From the NCBI GenBank assembly GCA_003971905.1, contig RSEE01000019.1, positions 62,001 through 126,000 of the forward strand: a stretch of 64,000 nt of DNA. The letters run 5' to 3'. The notes beneath the pieces are model-generated. The model saw only the letters and a program-made list of their open reading frames with translations, was not told the origin of the DNA and did no database searches. Position numbers and translations under genes: made by a program. Position 1 is the first letter of the stretch, and each line of letters starts with the position of its first letter. This stretch comes from Moniliella sp. 'wahieum' (lineage: Eukaryota; Basidiomycota; Moniliellomycetes; Moniliellales; Moniliellaceae). Below are positions 43,938 through 54,639 of this stretch, in pieces.

Positions 43938-45960
43938 ATGACCCTCGTCCAGCAACCCTTTCTACGTCCGCCCCCTACCCCCACACGCCACTGGCCAACG
44001 AGCTGTTGCCGCTGCCCGACGACCTGGACTTGAGCGCGTACTTTCAGTACGACTTTTCGTTGGAATCCTTCGTCACCAACCCGCCCTCGTGGATGATTCA
44101 AGCGGCCAAGCATGCCCGTCCCCTGGCTCTTCGACCCACTGCCCGCGCCCGACGCTGGTCCACCACTGCCCCGCCCGCAGGCCAAGCAACCGACACGACA
44201 TGTTCCAACTCGGGTGCAACGTCCACCATAGTCCCTGTCTCCTCTTCGAGCCAGGACACGTCGGGGGAATGGACGTCGCTACTTCCGCCCGGACATGCCG
44301 GGACTGCCCGTTCGCCCGTCGTGCGTCGGGCAGAAATTGCATCGACGATCCAATGGGCTCATGCTCGTGTGGCGCACACCAAGCGGACCAAACGGAGCGG
44401 CAGAAGCAAGTCCTCGCACATTTGCGCCCGGGTACGATCCGGACAACATTTTGGTTCCCTCGGCGCCTCCTTTCCCCCTGCACGTATTAGTGCGCTCAGC
44501 CGAGTCCCCAAAGGCGCTCTTTGACTGCCCCCCTCCCCCCGGCCTCCCTTTAAGAATTCACTGCGAGCGCGTAGGGTCGCCGAACATCCGCCCTACCTCC
44601 GGCCCGTCATGCTGCTGGGGCACCGTCGTATAGGCCTGGCCTATCTTATACCCAGCTCGGTCATGCCCGACGCGGCAATATCAATACCTTCATCTGGTGT
44701 CGACCATCAGGGCCGCGACCCGAGGTACGTGTCAACCATTCTTCGATCTTGGTTTCTGCCCATGCTCGTTACCCATACTCATCATACCCCCTCTCACCAG
44801 TCTCACTCGTCTTCCATGTCCCATGGAAGTGGCCGGTCGACCATTCGCCCGGCCAATCGCATTCTGCGCCGCTGGCGTCCGCTCCGGGCGCGTCCACCAT
44901 ACCACCGCACCCGGACCGCACGCACCACCACTACTCGCCCTACTGCTCCGCAGACGCGTATGTTCAGAAGCCGACGCGCTCTGGCAGCCCTCACCAGCTA
45001 CCCAACCCCCATGACCCACCTACGACGAAACCTCCACATCCACATCCACATCCACCTTTGGCAACTACGGAGAAGGAGGAAGAAACTTCTCTCTGGCCGA
45101 CATTTCCTCCTCAGTTCTTCCTCGTCGAATTCCGATGACGACCTGGGTCCCGAACCTGCGGACTTTACACCCCCACTTAGCACGCGCCATGGACACGCAC
45201 CTACCCGTTTTCGCTCCGTTCCGACCGTGGGCGCGTCGCACCACCCATCTTCTTCCTCTTGGTCTGCAGCCGGACAAGAGTACCGTCGGTCCTTCGACTT
45301 TGCCCATCACCAAGCCGGTTCCTCTCGCCTCGTCTTCCGAGGCGGAGGGCGAAGGCCAAGGCCAAGCTAAACCAGCGCCCATCTCCCCGGCCTTGGCAGC
45401 TGCTTCTGCACCTACTTCTGCCTTGCCTCTGCCTCTGCACCTGGTTCAGCCTTAGTCTCAGCCTCTGTCCCCCCGCACATCCACACCGCCTCGTCCCCCC
45501 TCTCCTCCAGCTGGTCCGAGGCGGAGAATGTGTCGCTTACGGGTCCGCACAACCAACCCTTGCCCCCGCTGCGAACGCTAACCAACAGTCCAACCGAGAT
45601 GCTGGGTACGCTCCCGCTCCGCGACCACACCACACCCACCACCCCGTGACGCAAGAGGCGAGCGGGTACTTGCCCGCCGCGGTAGGACAGGTGCAACTTG
45701 GTGCATCTGCGTCAGAGCGGGCGGTCCAACTGGATACCGACGCTGATGCACCGGATGCACTACCACTCTTGCTCCCTCGACCTCGACCTCGACCTCACCT
45801 CCACTCGTTCGGCAGTGCCTGCTACGAACTATTTCGCCCACGCGTTACTTTCCACCGAACCGACCCGAGTCCCAGACCCAGACCCAGACTCAGACCCAGA
45901 CCAAGGCGAACCCGACCGACGACCTAGTGACTTTGTAAGACCGGACAAGATAGACATTTA
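43938..45960 (+). CDS. Unrecognised Pro/His/Ser-rich protein
   Basis: Not recognised. Begins about MTLVQQPF or SSNPFYVRP and quickly gives a well-formed segment LPDDLDLSAYFQYDFSLESF followed by TNPPSWMIQAAKHARPLA. Next is a Ser/Thr-rich stretch, then GYDPDNILVPSAPPFPLHVL, VRSAESPKALFDCPPPPG, and His/Pro-rich runs (HPHPHPHPP near 45050). The end is acidic: LDLDLDLTS, then PDPDPDSDPDQGEPDRRPSD near 45880-45910. The frame changes several times, so boundaries are approximate. Composition suggests a disordered regulator. It lies next to another unrecognised gene of similar style on the same strand, but I see no clear homology between them. Confidence 0.45.
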
Positions 45961-45974
45961 CGTTTCTTCTCTGC

Positions 45975-45995
45975 TACGTGTTACGTGTTACGTGT
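45975..45995. repeat. Heptamer array TACGTGT x3
   Basis: Three perfect copies followed by TAGGG. Confidence 0.9.
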
Positions 45996-46582
45996 TAGGG
46001 TAGACCTTAGGCGCAGGAGGAAAGTGTGGTGAGGAAAGGGAAAGGGTGCGGGATGGGGACCCTATAATGGAAATTTTTGGTGGTGTCCAGGCAAGAAGCG
46101 GACGGGGTCGTGAGACCTAGGCCATGGAAACAAGTAACAAGCGTGCGGCGAGGCAAGCAAGCGAAACAAGATGGGCGGACGTGTTGACCTCAGGGCTGAG
46201 CGGGGCGCGCCGAGGCGCTGGGAACAGCCCAGAGAACCATGATGCATGAGCCAACAGAACGACTCTACTTCGAGAGGGTAGAGGAGAGGGGGAACGGGCA
46301 TAACGGCGCGAGCAGGCCGGGCGGGCGAGGGGTACCTCGGGTGTTCCAAGTGAGCAGGGGAGGGGGGAGCATGGGGGGAGCATGGAGACAAAAGTGGGGG
46401 CAGGAGATGGGATGGGAGGGAGGGCAACTAAAAGATGGGATATGAGGGGCCAGCAACGTAAGGATCCGACGAGAAACAAGGGAAGAAGGATAGGCGCCGT
46501 GATGAGGCGGGTCGTGGAGCCTACTTCATTTCGCCTTGGTAGGTGGTTGGTTAAGCCTTAAGCCTTAAGCCGACTTCTTGAG
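45996..46582. other. 3' region between the Pro/His-rich gene and eL14
   Basis: About 590 bp with purine-rich GGGAGG tracts (46340-46430) and the eL14 3' heptamer array. No supported gene. Confidence 0.35.
46551..46571. repeat. Heptamer array TTAAGCC x3 in the eL14 3' UTR
   Basis: Three perfect copies, 12 bp past the eL14 stop codon on the transcript side. Confidence 0.9.
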
Positions 46583-46984
46583 TTACTCGCCCAAGAGCTT
46601 CCTCCGCTGCTGCTTGAGGTGGGTAATTTCAAAGCGCTGGAAGTCGGTGGTGGACTTCTTAGCCTGGCGTGCGGCGAGCGTCTTGGCCCAGTTGCTCGCT
46701 GCCCACTTCTCAGCCACATCGGCCTTTTCAAAGTACTTCTTGACCACCTTGGAGCGCGCTGCGCGGGGCAAGTCCTTAACCACAAACTTGGTCAGGATCA
46801 AGTACTTGTACTGGAACGCCTGGCGCGCGACGCCAGTCGTCGGCCCGTCAATGATCGCACGGTTGGCATCAATGATCTCGGCAATGACAGCGAGCTTGCC
46901 ATTGATCGGCGACGTCTCGTCGTTGACCAGCACCACACGGCCCACTTCGACAAACCGCTTGAAGGAGGAAACTTGGGACGACAT
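46583..46984 (-). CDS. RPL14: Ribosomal protein eL14
   Basis: Large-subunit ribosomal protein, intact in one frame. Seen: FKRFVEVGRVVLVNDETSPI, GKLAVIAEIIDANRAIIDGP, the KOW-like core of the family, then LTKFVVKDLPRAARSKVVKK, ADVAEKWAASNWAKTLAARQ and a basic tail ending at 46583. Start at MSSQVSSF; the preceding bases GGACAG look like a splice acceptor, so an intron in the 5' leader or just before the ATG is possible, and the in-frame ATG at 47056 is then not used. Confidence 0.95.
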   Translation of the reverse strand: MSSQVSSFKRFVEVGRVVLVNDETSPINGKLAVIAEIIDANRAIIDGPTTGVARQAFQYKYLILTKFVVKDLPRAARSKVVKKYFEKADVAEKWAASNWAKTLAARQAKKSTTDFQRFEITHLKQQRRKLLGE

Positions 46985-47849
46985 CTGTCCATCGCGTCGG
47001 TCAGCATCGGTTCTCTGAGAATGCGATTCTAGCCCAAGGAGAACCCCGCATGCCAAGGGGAGAACACCACGGTGCTCTCACCCCAGGTGCACGGAATCAA
47101 GACATACTGATGAGTTGATCTTGGAGTCAGATGGTGAGAAAGAGTCCGGGCCTGGCGGTGGACCAATCCACCCCAGGCAGCCCAGGATGGCGCGGCGAGG
47201 ATGGGCCGGCACAAAGTGACACTGGCGCTGTTCCATTTTGCCAACCCCAATGGAAGATGTGGCATGGGGGCAGTATGTTGTAACTCCTGCTGCGGCACAT
47301 TTGGAAGGGTTGGTTGGTTCAACTGTTCATTAATCATTTCATTTGTTGGCTCGTCGATGCTATTTGCTGGGACAACAACAGATTGTTAGATCTCGGAGCT
47401 GGGGGGCTCGCAACACAGATGCTTACGAGTGGAGGGCAGACAGACCTGCAGCCCAGCGGTCGATCAGCCGCCAGCAAACAACACAACCATTCATGAAGGT
47501 GCTGTTATGTATTGTGCCCGATTGTGCGTAGATGAAGCTTGAAGCTTGAAGCCCGCCCGCCTGAGGCAGTGGGACCGCGTTCCCATACTGACTCTGCACA
47601 CAGTGGGGAGACGGTAGGTACGCGGTAACCCGGTAACGGGGGCTCAAACACTCAGCGCTCATGGCTCATGAAATCTGATTCATGATCAGCTAGCTGGTCT
47701 GGTTGCTACGGGTGTCTACGATGCCATGCGAGCTGATGGCTGCGGGTGGTAAAGAGGGCAAAGAAGGCACGGTGGGCAAAAAGGCAAGAAAGGCTAGAAA
47801 AGGCAAGAAAAGGCAAGAAAAGGCAAGAAAGGCTAGGTAGGATGGATTT
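46985..47849. other. Region between eL14 and SNO1
   Basis: Expected eL14 promoter plus SNO1 3' UTR. Contains the GAAGCTT array (47534-47553) and an AAAAGGCAAG run (47780-47830). No supported gene. Confidence 0.4.
47534..47553. repeat. Heptamer array GAAGCTT x2-3
   Basis: GAAGCTT twice followed by GAAGCC. Confidence 0.85.
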
Positions 47850-49052
47850 TCAGAGGGGTTGCTGCGATGCAGGGGAAACAATGTGGGTGATAAAGTACTT
47901 GTGCAGACGGGCGTCGGGCGTGAGTTCCGGGTGGAACGAGGTAGCCAACAAGTTACCCTGGCGCAGCGCGACAATCTGAGCATCGTAGTCGGGACGAACA
48001 CCAAGGACCTTAGTATCGCTCTGTGTGGCCGGTACGGGCAAAGACGAGGACAACGGCCGAGGGGTGACGGAGCGAGCTTGGTCTTCGTCCCGTGCCAGCG
48101 CGTAGGGCGGATGAACATGTTCTTCCGGGGGCAGCGCGACGGGGTGGGCCAAGGAGGCGAGAATGTGGATGGGCGGGCGTGGGGTTCCGCTGGCATGGGC
48201 AAGAGGGGGCGCAATGTTGATGGGCAACGAGGAGCGGGGGACCGAGGGGTCTTGCTCTGCCACTGTGGCTTGGGGAGCGACGTATGGACTGGGAGTATCC
48301 GGGTCCAAGAGGCAGTCCAAGACGGGGGCACGGATGAAAACGGCGGGAAAAGGTTCGGGGCCTAGGACGGGCATGTCCAAGGACGTTTCGAACGAAGCGG
48401 TCTGACTTCCATAGCCGTTACGTTCAATCCGCGCATCAATGCCTCCAATCAACTCTTGGCCACCCCGCTTGCCCGCCGACGCTTCGCGCGAGAGGAGAAT
48501 CATACCCGCACATGTGCCCCAGGTCGGACGGTCGGCTGCCACCCATGCCCGAAGGGGCTCCAGCAACCCCGAGCGCTGCATACCCAAAGCGATCGCCGTC
48601 GATTCGCCGCCGGGAAGGATGATCCCCGCGAGACCGTCCAAGTCGTCGGGGGAGCGAACCAAGCGAGACAGAACCTGGACATTTTCGCACGCAACACTGT
48701 GCTTGTGAACCTCTTGCTTTTTGCGACCCGAGGCGAGGTAGGCAGCCTCGGCTTCGGACTCGATCAGGCGCCCAGCACGCGTGAGATGGGTCATGTGCTC
48801 GCGGAAGGCGCCTTGGATCGCCACGACGCCGATAACGAGGGTGCGGGGCGGGGGGGGGAGCGTGGGCTGGCGCTTGGGACGGGGACGGGGGGAGGTGCGG
48901 CTCCCGCTGCCGGCCGCGCGGCTGGGGGAGGGGAGCCAGGGACGGGCGAGGCAGGGCCGGACGACGGTGCACGCATGGCCATTGGGCGCACGAGGGGCGA
49001 CGGCTCCATGGCACAGGCACAGGCACGGGCACGGGCGCACGGGCACGGGCAC
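47850..49052 (-). CDS. SNO1: Pyridoxal 5'-phosphate synthase glutaminase subunit
   Basis: Supplies ammonia from glutamine to the Snz/Pdx1 synthase for vitamin B6. Uninterrupted frame. Seen: IGVVAIQGAFREHMTHL at the start of the core, IILPGGESTAIALGM, the nucleophile Cys in WGTCAGMILLS, QTASFETSLDMPVLG, FPAVFIRAPV and the catalytic His-Glu in LATSFHPELTPDARLHKYF. An insertion of about 90 residues rich in Pro/Ala/Ser separates FIRAPV from the final strand. The first about 70 residues are low complexity and Cys/Pro/Arg-rich, so the true start may be an upstream spliced exon. No SNZ partner in the window. Confidence 0.92.
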   Translation of the reverse strand: MPVPVRPCPCLCLCHGAVAPRAPNGHACTVVRPCLARPWLPSPSRAAGSGSRTSPRPRPKRQPTLPPPPRTLVIGVVAIQGAFREHMTHLTRAGRLIESEAEAAYLASGRKKQEVHKHSVACENVQVLSRLVRSPDDLDGLAGIILPGGESTAIALGMQRSGLLEPLRAWVAADRPTWGTCAGMILLSREASAGKRGGQELIGGIDARIERNGYGSQTASFETSLDMPVLGPEPFPAVFIRAPVLDCLLDPDTPSPYVAPQATVAEQDPSVPRSSLPINIAPPLAHASGTPRPPIHILASLAHPVALPPEEHVHPPYALARDEDQARSVTPRPLSSSLPVPATQSDTKVLGVRPDYDAQIVALRQGNLLATSFHPELTPDARLHKYFITHIVSPASQQPL

Positions 49053-49734
49053 GGGCTCGTGGTCGTGTCAGGACGGAGGGGCGGAGGAGGAGGCAGGCGG
49101 CGGCTTGGGCTGGTCCGAGGGCTGCGGCTCAAAGCGCCCAGGCAAGCGAGCGCACCCTGGGCTGAGGCGCTGAGGCAGCAGACAGCAGAAAACGAAAACA
49201 GAAAACAGAAAACAGAAAACAGAAAACACCGCACACACTCAACGCTAAATTTAAACCCGGCCCAGCCGGCGAAGCTTCGACGCCAAGCAAACCAAGCACA
49301 AATCGGCTGACCTAATGCAGCCATCTCCGCCCACGTCACGTGCTTTCGGCCCCCACGCGCAATTGCAGCCGGGGGCTCGCATCACGCGTCGCATGTCACC
49401 CGTCTGTGGTGAGTCATACAAACGCCAGTCGTACAAACAAGTTGGCGTGCGCTGTAGCACCGCCATCGCAGCATGGGTCTAGCTAGAGGGACCTGAAAAT
49501 GAATAGGGTGGTTATAGCAACAGAAAAAGTGAGGGGAGAGAAGAGCACACAGGTACAAGAGAGGAAAAAAAGAGAGCGAGAGAGTCCGAAGAACAGGCAG
49601 AAGCACCGGCACCAAAGACGATGCGTACCATTCGCGGTAAGCATCAAAAGGTGCATCGAGCATCCAGCTCATCCAGCCTCAAGCTTCAAGCTCATCAGGC
49701 TTCCAGAGCTTCAACAACCATCAAGAATCAACCA
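49053..49734. other. Divergence region between SNO1 and MET30 3' end
   Basis: About 680 bp; AAACAG run (49190-49230) upstream of SNO1 and CAAGCTT words at 49678-49692. No gene. Confidence 0.4.
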
Positions 49735-52700
49735 TCAATCCTCCCCGCCGCCTGAGGGGGACACGGCAGCAGGCGGGGAGAAGGACCAGATGCGGACCGA
49801 TCGATCATCTGACCCCGACACGATCTTATCGTCGCCCAAAGCGACAGCTGTGACGGGGGCAGTGTGACCGACGAGGGTGGACTCGCAAGCGCCCGTATCG
49901 CGGTCCCAGACTTTGACCGTGCGATCGTGGGAGGCCGAGACGATACGTAAGTTGTCCGCGTCCACGGCCCAGACACCTTCGACGTGACCAAAAATGGTGC
50001 GCACACACACGCCCGTCAAGACATCAAACACTTTCAGTGTGTTGTCCAGACTGCCACTGATCAACACGGGGCGTTGTGCCGCACAGCCCGACTCGTCACT
50101 CGTCTCGGTCGGCGGCACCGTCTTGAACTTACTTGCGGTGCCCATGTCCGAATCGGCTTCCTGGTCAAACAGGGCATAATAAAAATCGGGCAATTCTCCG
50201 TCGGGCCGGCAAACCCGGTGCCAAGCCAGCATCTGACAAGATGCGATGCAGACGGTCCAGGTGCTTGGGCAACTTGGACCGTCGACGTGGAGCACGCTGG
50301 GTAGGGGGACGGAGAACATCGTCCTGCTCCTCGTCTTCCCCTTGCCAAGCAAACACTGGCGCATCGTCCCTTCGGAGCGGGTTGAGCGGAACAAACGGAT
50401 CGGCCGTGCCCGTGCCCGTGCCCGTGCTGGCACGTACAGGACTTGGTGTTGCAGGACGTAGTCGCGGTAGACGGGTCGACCGCTCAGCCGGGGGCAAGGC
50501 AGCCTGAGCAAAGAACCGAGGTGGAAGATCGGGTTGGTTGGTATTGGCTTCCCGTCCACCAGGGACATTGGATGGGTTGTACCCACACCGCGTGCCGTCG
50601 TCCAAGTTGGATCGGCGGTCAGTCTCCTCGTCCGACCGAGACCGGCGGCCGCGCGAGCCATCGTCCGCGCTACTCGTGTTCACCTTGGTGCGCGACGTGG
50701 TGGACAAGTGCCGTTGGCCCAGACGCAACAGAGCGTTGGGGTCCATCATGGTAAGCTTGATGCTCTGTACTTGGGTAACGTGTCCTTCGTACGTTAAGAG
50801 GCACTCGCGCGTCCGCAAGTCCCACAACTTGATCGTCGTATCATCCGAAGCAGAGAACAAGAAGGCAGGGCGTTCCGTCCCATCTGCCTCGGGCGACTCG
50901 CTGGAGGGTGTGGGTTTAGGCGGCGTCCAGAGATGCACAGCATTAACCCAATCTTGATGACCGCGAAGGGTAAAGCATTCGCCCGATCGGAAGTTCCACA
51001 CCTTGATCTCCGAATCTGCCGAGCCCGACGCCAACATATCGTCATTAAAGTGCAGGCACACAATGCCCGCCGTGTGACCCTCCAAGGTCCGATACAGTGC
51101 CCCAGTCCGCCAATTCCAAATCTTGAGTGTCCGGTCCATCGAGCCGGTGATTAACTTAAATTCGTCAAACTGAAGACAGCGTACCCCCGCGTGTGGCCGC
51201 GCAACACACGTAGTTCCTTGCCCGTCTCCAAATCCCAGACCCGGGCTGTACGGTCGTAACTGCCCGTGATCAAGACAGAGGAAGGGAAGTGGTTGAGCGT
51301 TTCGCTAAACTTGAGGCACATGATCCCATCGGTGTGGCCCCGAAGCTCCTTGACGCGGTAGCGGCCACGACGCCAGTTACGTTCGATTACCAACCGCTCG
51401 CAGTACACACTCTTCCACGGCCGGGTCAAAACGGGAGCCGGGGCCAGTCCGTCGGGGCCAGGAACTGGGGTGTTGCCACAACCGGGGACAGGACTCCCCT
51501 GGGACACCGACGAGGCCCGAGCCGTACTCGGTGGGAGTAGAGACCCAGTCGTTGTCAAAGCCTGTTGACTTGCTTCATGGCCACTAGCCAAATCTTGTCG
51601 CGCACGCTTGGTAGCCCGACACGATTCTTGCTCAGTCGTGTCGTCCAAGTCGCCGTTCGACGGGCGCGAACGCTTCTCCAATGCCGCCGCATTGGCCTTG
51701 GCTGTAATCGACCGCTTCAAACCACCTGGCGTATCCGGCGAAAGGCTAGACGAGGCGCTTGAACCGTGTGAAGCCCCAGCCAAAGATGTGCCACTTTCGG
51801 TACCTGACGCAAGCGCCGCAGGTGAAGCAACCGGTAGCAAACTGACAGCTGAAACAGGGTCACGCGGGGAGGGGCGGGGGGCGGGGCAGTGGCAGCGGAA
51901 GCAGAAGCAGAAGCGGAAGTGGAAGCGGCAATCGCAGTTGCCGGGGTAGGGGTAGTGGCAGCACTGGTCGGAGGGGTAGCCGAGACAGTCGATGGAGCCA
52001 CATATGGCGGCCTGCGCCGCTTCTTGTCGCTCAACAAGGGCAGACCCCAGCCACATTTTTCACATTTGCGCTCAATGTGCTGTGCACACATTGACCGCCA
52101 CAGCAGATCGTCGTCAGCCAAGTCACGCCAGCGTCGACTGACCTGAGCGGCACGGCCGAGGGTCATGGCGTCCGTATAGCCCAGTACCTTGAGGCTGATT
52201 TCGCGTGGGAACAGGGTGAACGGGTCGACGCGAGTAGCATTGGTCAGCTCGGTGCTGAGGAGCGAAAGTTGCGAGAAACAGCACATGGTCAATATGCCTT
52301 GGAGAATGAGCGCACGGCGTTGGTGGGACGAGGCGCTGAAGATGGACCAAACTGTATTGACCGCCCGCTGGTCGGACAGAGGCAGGGATTCGATCGACTG
52401 AGCAGAACGGGAGGGATGGAGTGAGTGGGCTGTGACGTAACACAACAGTAGGATACGACAAGAAAAAAGACGTACTTTTTGAAGCTTGGCAGTGGTGCCT
52501 TCATCCGCCATGCGCTGGTGGCGTACGCATAGTTTTCGTGAGGCCGGAGGTACCAGCGGGGTGTTGGAGATGACCAAGCCATCAGCAGTGGGAGCCAGGC
52601 CGGGATTCAAGGTGGCAAAGGTCGGCAAAGGCGGGGACGGAGAGGCGGTGGCGATGTGGGTATTGGCTGCATCGACGTCAGTGGTGGCGGTGGAAGGGGC

Positions 52701-53213
52701 AGTGGCATCGGCAGTGGCAGTGGCAGTGGTAGGAGTGGCGGACATTGCGGCGGGATGGCCCGCGTCGCCTAGCAGGCCAGGCGGGAGCAGCGGCTGGGCG
52801 GGGACAGAGGGCGGCATGGCAGGGGCAGCACTGGCGGTGGTGGCAGGGAGTGGGGACAGATACGGGGTGGCGTCGCGTTCGCGCAGCTTGCCCTTGACGT
52901 CGGCATGAAGGGGCGAGCAGTCGTCGACGGCGGGGGGGTGGAGGGGCAGGGGGCCGCCGAGGCGAGGAGGACGCGGGGGCGGGCGGCAGAGAGAGGTGGT
53001 GGGGCGGGAGGAGCAGGCGGGCGGTCCATGCTGGGCAGGGGGCGGTGGTGTGTGGGAGCGGGACGGAATGACACGCCGACGCGTGCTTTGTTGGGAGCGT
53101 GTTGGTGGGGGCGCCTGGGGGGGCGGGAGGCGACGGGGCGGGTGGGGGTGGTGCATGGATGGCGTTGGGTGATGGGTGATGGGTGATGCAGGCCGGTGGC
53201 GAGAAGACGCCAT
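49735..53213 (-). CDS. MET30: F-box/WD40 SCF substrate receptor, Met30/SconB type
   Basis: Recruits substrates such as the sulfur-regulon activator to the SCF ubiquitin ligase. Seen: a long Pro/His/Ser-rich N-terminus, then RKLCVRHQRMADEGTTAKLQ, intron 52398-52475 (78 nt, stop-free), SIESLPLSDQRAVNTVWSIF, the F-box LFPREISLKVLGYTDAMTLG, and HIERKCEKCGWGLPLL, diagnostic of the subfamily. WD repeats follow: LRGHTDGIMCLKF with SYDRTARVWD, LITGSMDRTLKIWNWRTG, LASGSADSEIKVWNF, LFSASDDTTIKLWDL, ISGSLDNTLKVFDVLTGVCV, IVSASHDRTVKVWDRDTG and IVSGSDDRSVRIWSF. A roughly 190-residue disordered insert sits between repeats. Slips near 51850, 51165 and 50180. Confidence 0.93.
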
Positions 53214-53355
53214 TTGCTGGGCGGCCTGCATCTGTGCTGCGCTTCCGAAAGCACCAGAAGCAGATCCATTCCTCCAACAAAGTAGCCGCCGCCACACGTG
53301 CTCCTTGCGGGAGGCGTGTCTTCACGGGCGGCATGTACAGCAAACAATAGCCCCG

Positions 53356-53363
53356 CTAGGGTT
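53356..53363. promoter_or_regulatory. CTAGGGTT element upstream of MET30
   Basis: Same Tbf1-like word, about 140 bp upstream of the MET30 start. Confidence 0.4.
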
Positions 53364-53670
53364 GTCGCCCGTCGCCGTGCTGTTGGTTGATTCATCGTTC
53401 CGCATTCGCACGCCATCTGCTCGCGCTGGCCACGGGTGATGCCGGTGATGAATCATTGAGTTCTGGTGATTCATGCGGACGGGACGACGCGACCAGTAAC
53501 AGTAACTTTGACACCTGGGCCGGAGGCCACAGCCTGACGCCACAGCTTCTCGGATGCGCGCCGAATCATTAATCAACCCATCCTGTCTCCCCCAAGTCGT
53601 CGGCCTCACTTTCACTTGCCACTTCGCCATGCTAGTCGCAGGCCTCGCATCTGACGTGCGCGTGACTACT

Positions 53671-53710
53671 GACTAGCTTGACTAGCGACTAGCGACTAGC
53701 GACTAGTGAC
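53671..53710. repeat. Heptamer array GACTAGC x5 (one 2-bp interruption)
   Basis: GACTAGC at 53671, 53680, 53687, 53694 and GACTAGT at 53701. Confidence 0.9.
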
Positions 53711-53752
53711 TTTGTGTCTAGTAAACGTCAAATTTCAAACCGAATCCCGAAG

Positions 53753-53795
53753 CTTCAACGTTCAATGTTCAAGTTCAACGTTCAACTTGAACCCG
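53753..53795. repeat. Heptamer array GTTCAAC/GTTCAAT, about 5 units
   Basis: CTTCAAC, GTTCAAT, GTTCAA, GTTCAAC, GTTCAAC in succession, one unit short by a base. Confidence 0.8.
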
Positions 53796-54059
53796 GCCCG
53801 TCCCGTCTCAGGCCTTTCCACCCAGCAAAATCTCACCACATCCCATCGTTCTGAAGAACCAGCACGGTTGGCAAATGCCTCCTTGTCATGCCAAAAAGGC
53901 CTAACTTAGACCCTCTTATAGAGCACTCGGGTCGTACCGGCCTTACTGGTTCCCGTGTTATAACGCCTTCGTAGTCCACGTCAGCGCAGCTCCCCAACGC
54001 GTGCTGTAGCCTCCACCCCGGCGCGTTCCCACCAGCGCTGCTTTGGGAGCATTGAGGAT

Positions 54060-54073
54060 GATCGATGATCGAT
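54060..54073. repeat. Heptamer array GATCGAT x2
   Basis: Same unit as at 7850 and 36871, near the ATX1 5' end. Confidence 0.8.
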
Positions 54074-54249
54074 GGTCACTCATCAATTGCAATTTGAAAC
54101 ATACTATCTCGGAGCCTTTTTCGCACCCTCTCGGCCCCCCCAACCGCAAACCCTCCGCCCGCTGCACCACCACCACCGCCCCAGCTCTCCTTTGCTTGCT
54201 GCCGCGCCTCCCGGACCCCCATCGACTTGTCTACCCCCCCCCTCTCATC

Positions 54250-54639
54250 ATGTCGGAGGTACGTCGTACGCCCCTCTCTCTGTCCTCTGCGTATCTCCTG
54301 TCCACGTCCACGCGTCCCTTCCAGCCCCGACATCCTCTCTCTGACATGTGACATGTGACACTGGGCCCGGTGGGGTACCGGGTACCGCTTACCGCTTGCG
54401 CTTATCGCTTACGGTTACCTTGGATGCAGCACGAGTACCACTTTGATGTCAAGATGAGCTGCAGTGGCTGCAGCGGTGCGGTCAGTCGCGTGCTGGGCAA
54501 GTTGGATGGCGTTTCGTCGTACGATGTCAACTTGGAAACGCAGAGCGTGGTCGTCAAAGGTACCGTGCCATACGACACTGTCCTTGAGAAGATCAAGAAA
54601 ACAGGCAAGGAGGTGCTCAAGGGTACCGTGGTGGCCTAA
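54250..54639 (+). CDS. ATX1: Copper metallochaperone Atx1
   Basis: Cytosolic carrier that hands Cu(I) to the Golgi Cu-ATPase for multicopper oxidase loading. Exon 1 is only MSE (54250-54258); intron 54259-54429 (GTACGT...GCAG); exon 2 gives HEYHFDVKMSCSGCSGAVSR with the metal-binding MxCxxC, LDGVSSYDVNLETQSVVVKG and a Lys-rich end (KIKKTGKEVLKGTVVA). Total 72 residues, the normal size. No frame slip. The intron carries the heptamer array TGACATG x2 (54342-54360). Confidence 0.95.
54342..54360. repeat. Heptamer array TGACATG x2 within the ATX1 intron
   Basis: TGACATG twice plus TGACA. Confidence 0.85.

Larger units (their letters stand above)
53214..54249. other. Divergent upstream region of MET30 and ATX1
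   Basis: About 1 kb; CTAGGGTT at 53356-53363, heptamer arrays at 53671-53710, 53753-53795 and 54060-54073. No supported gene. Confidence 0.45.
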
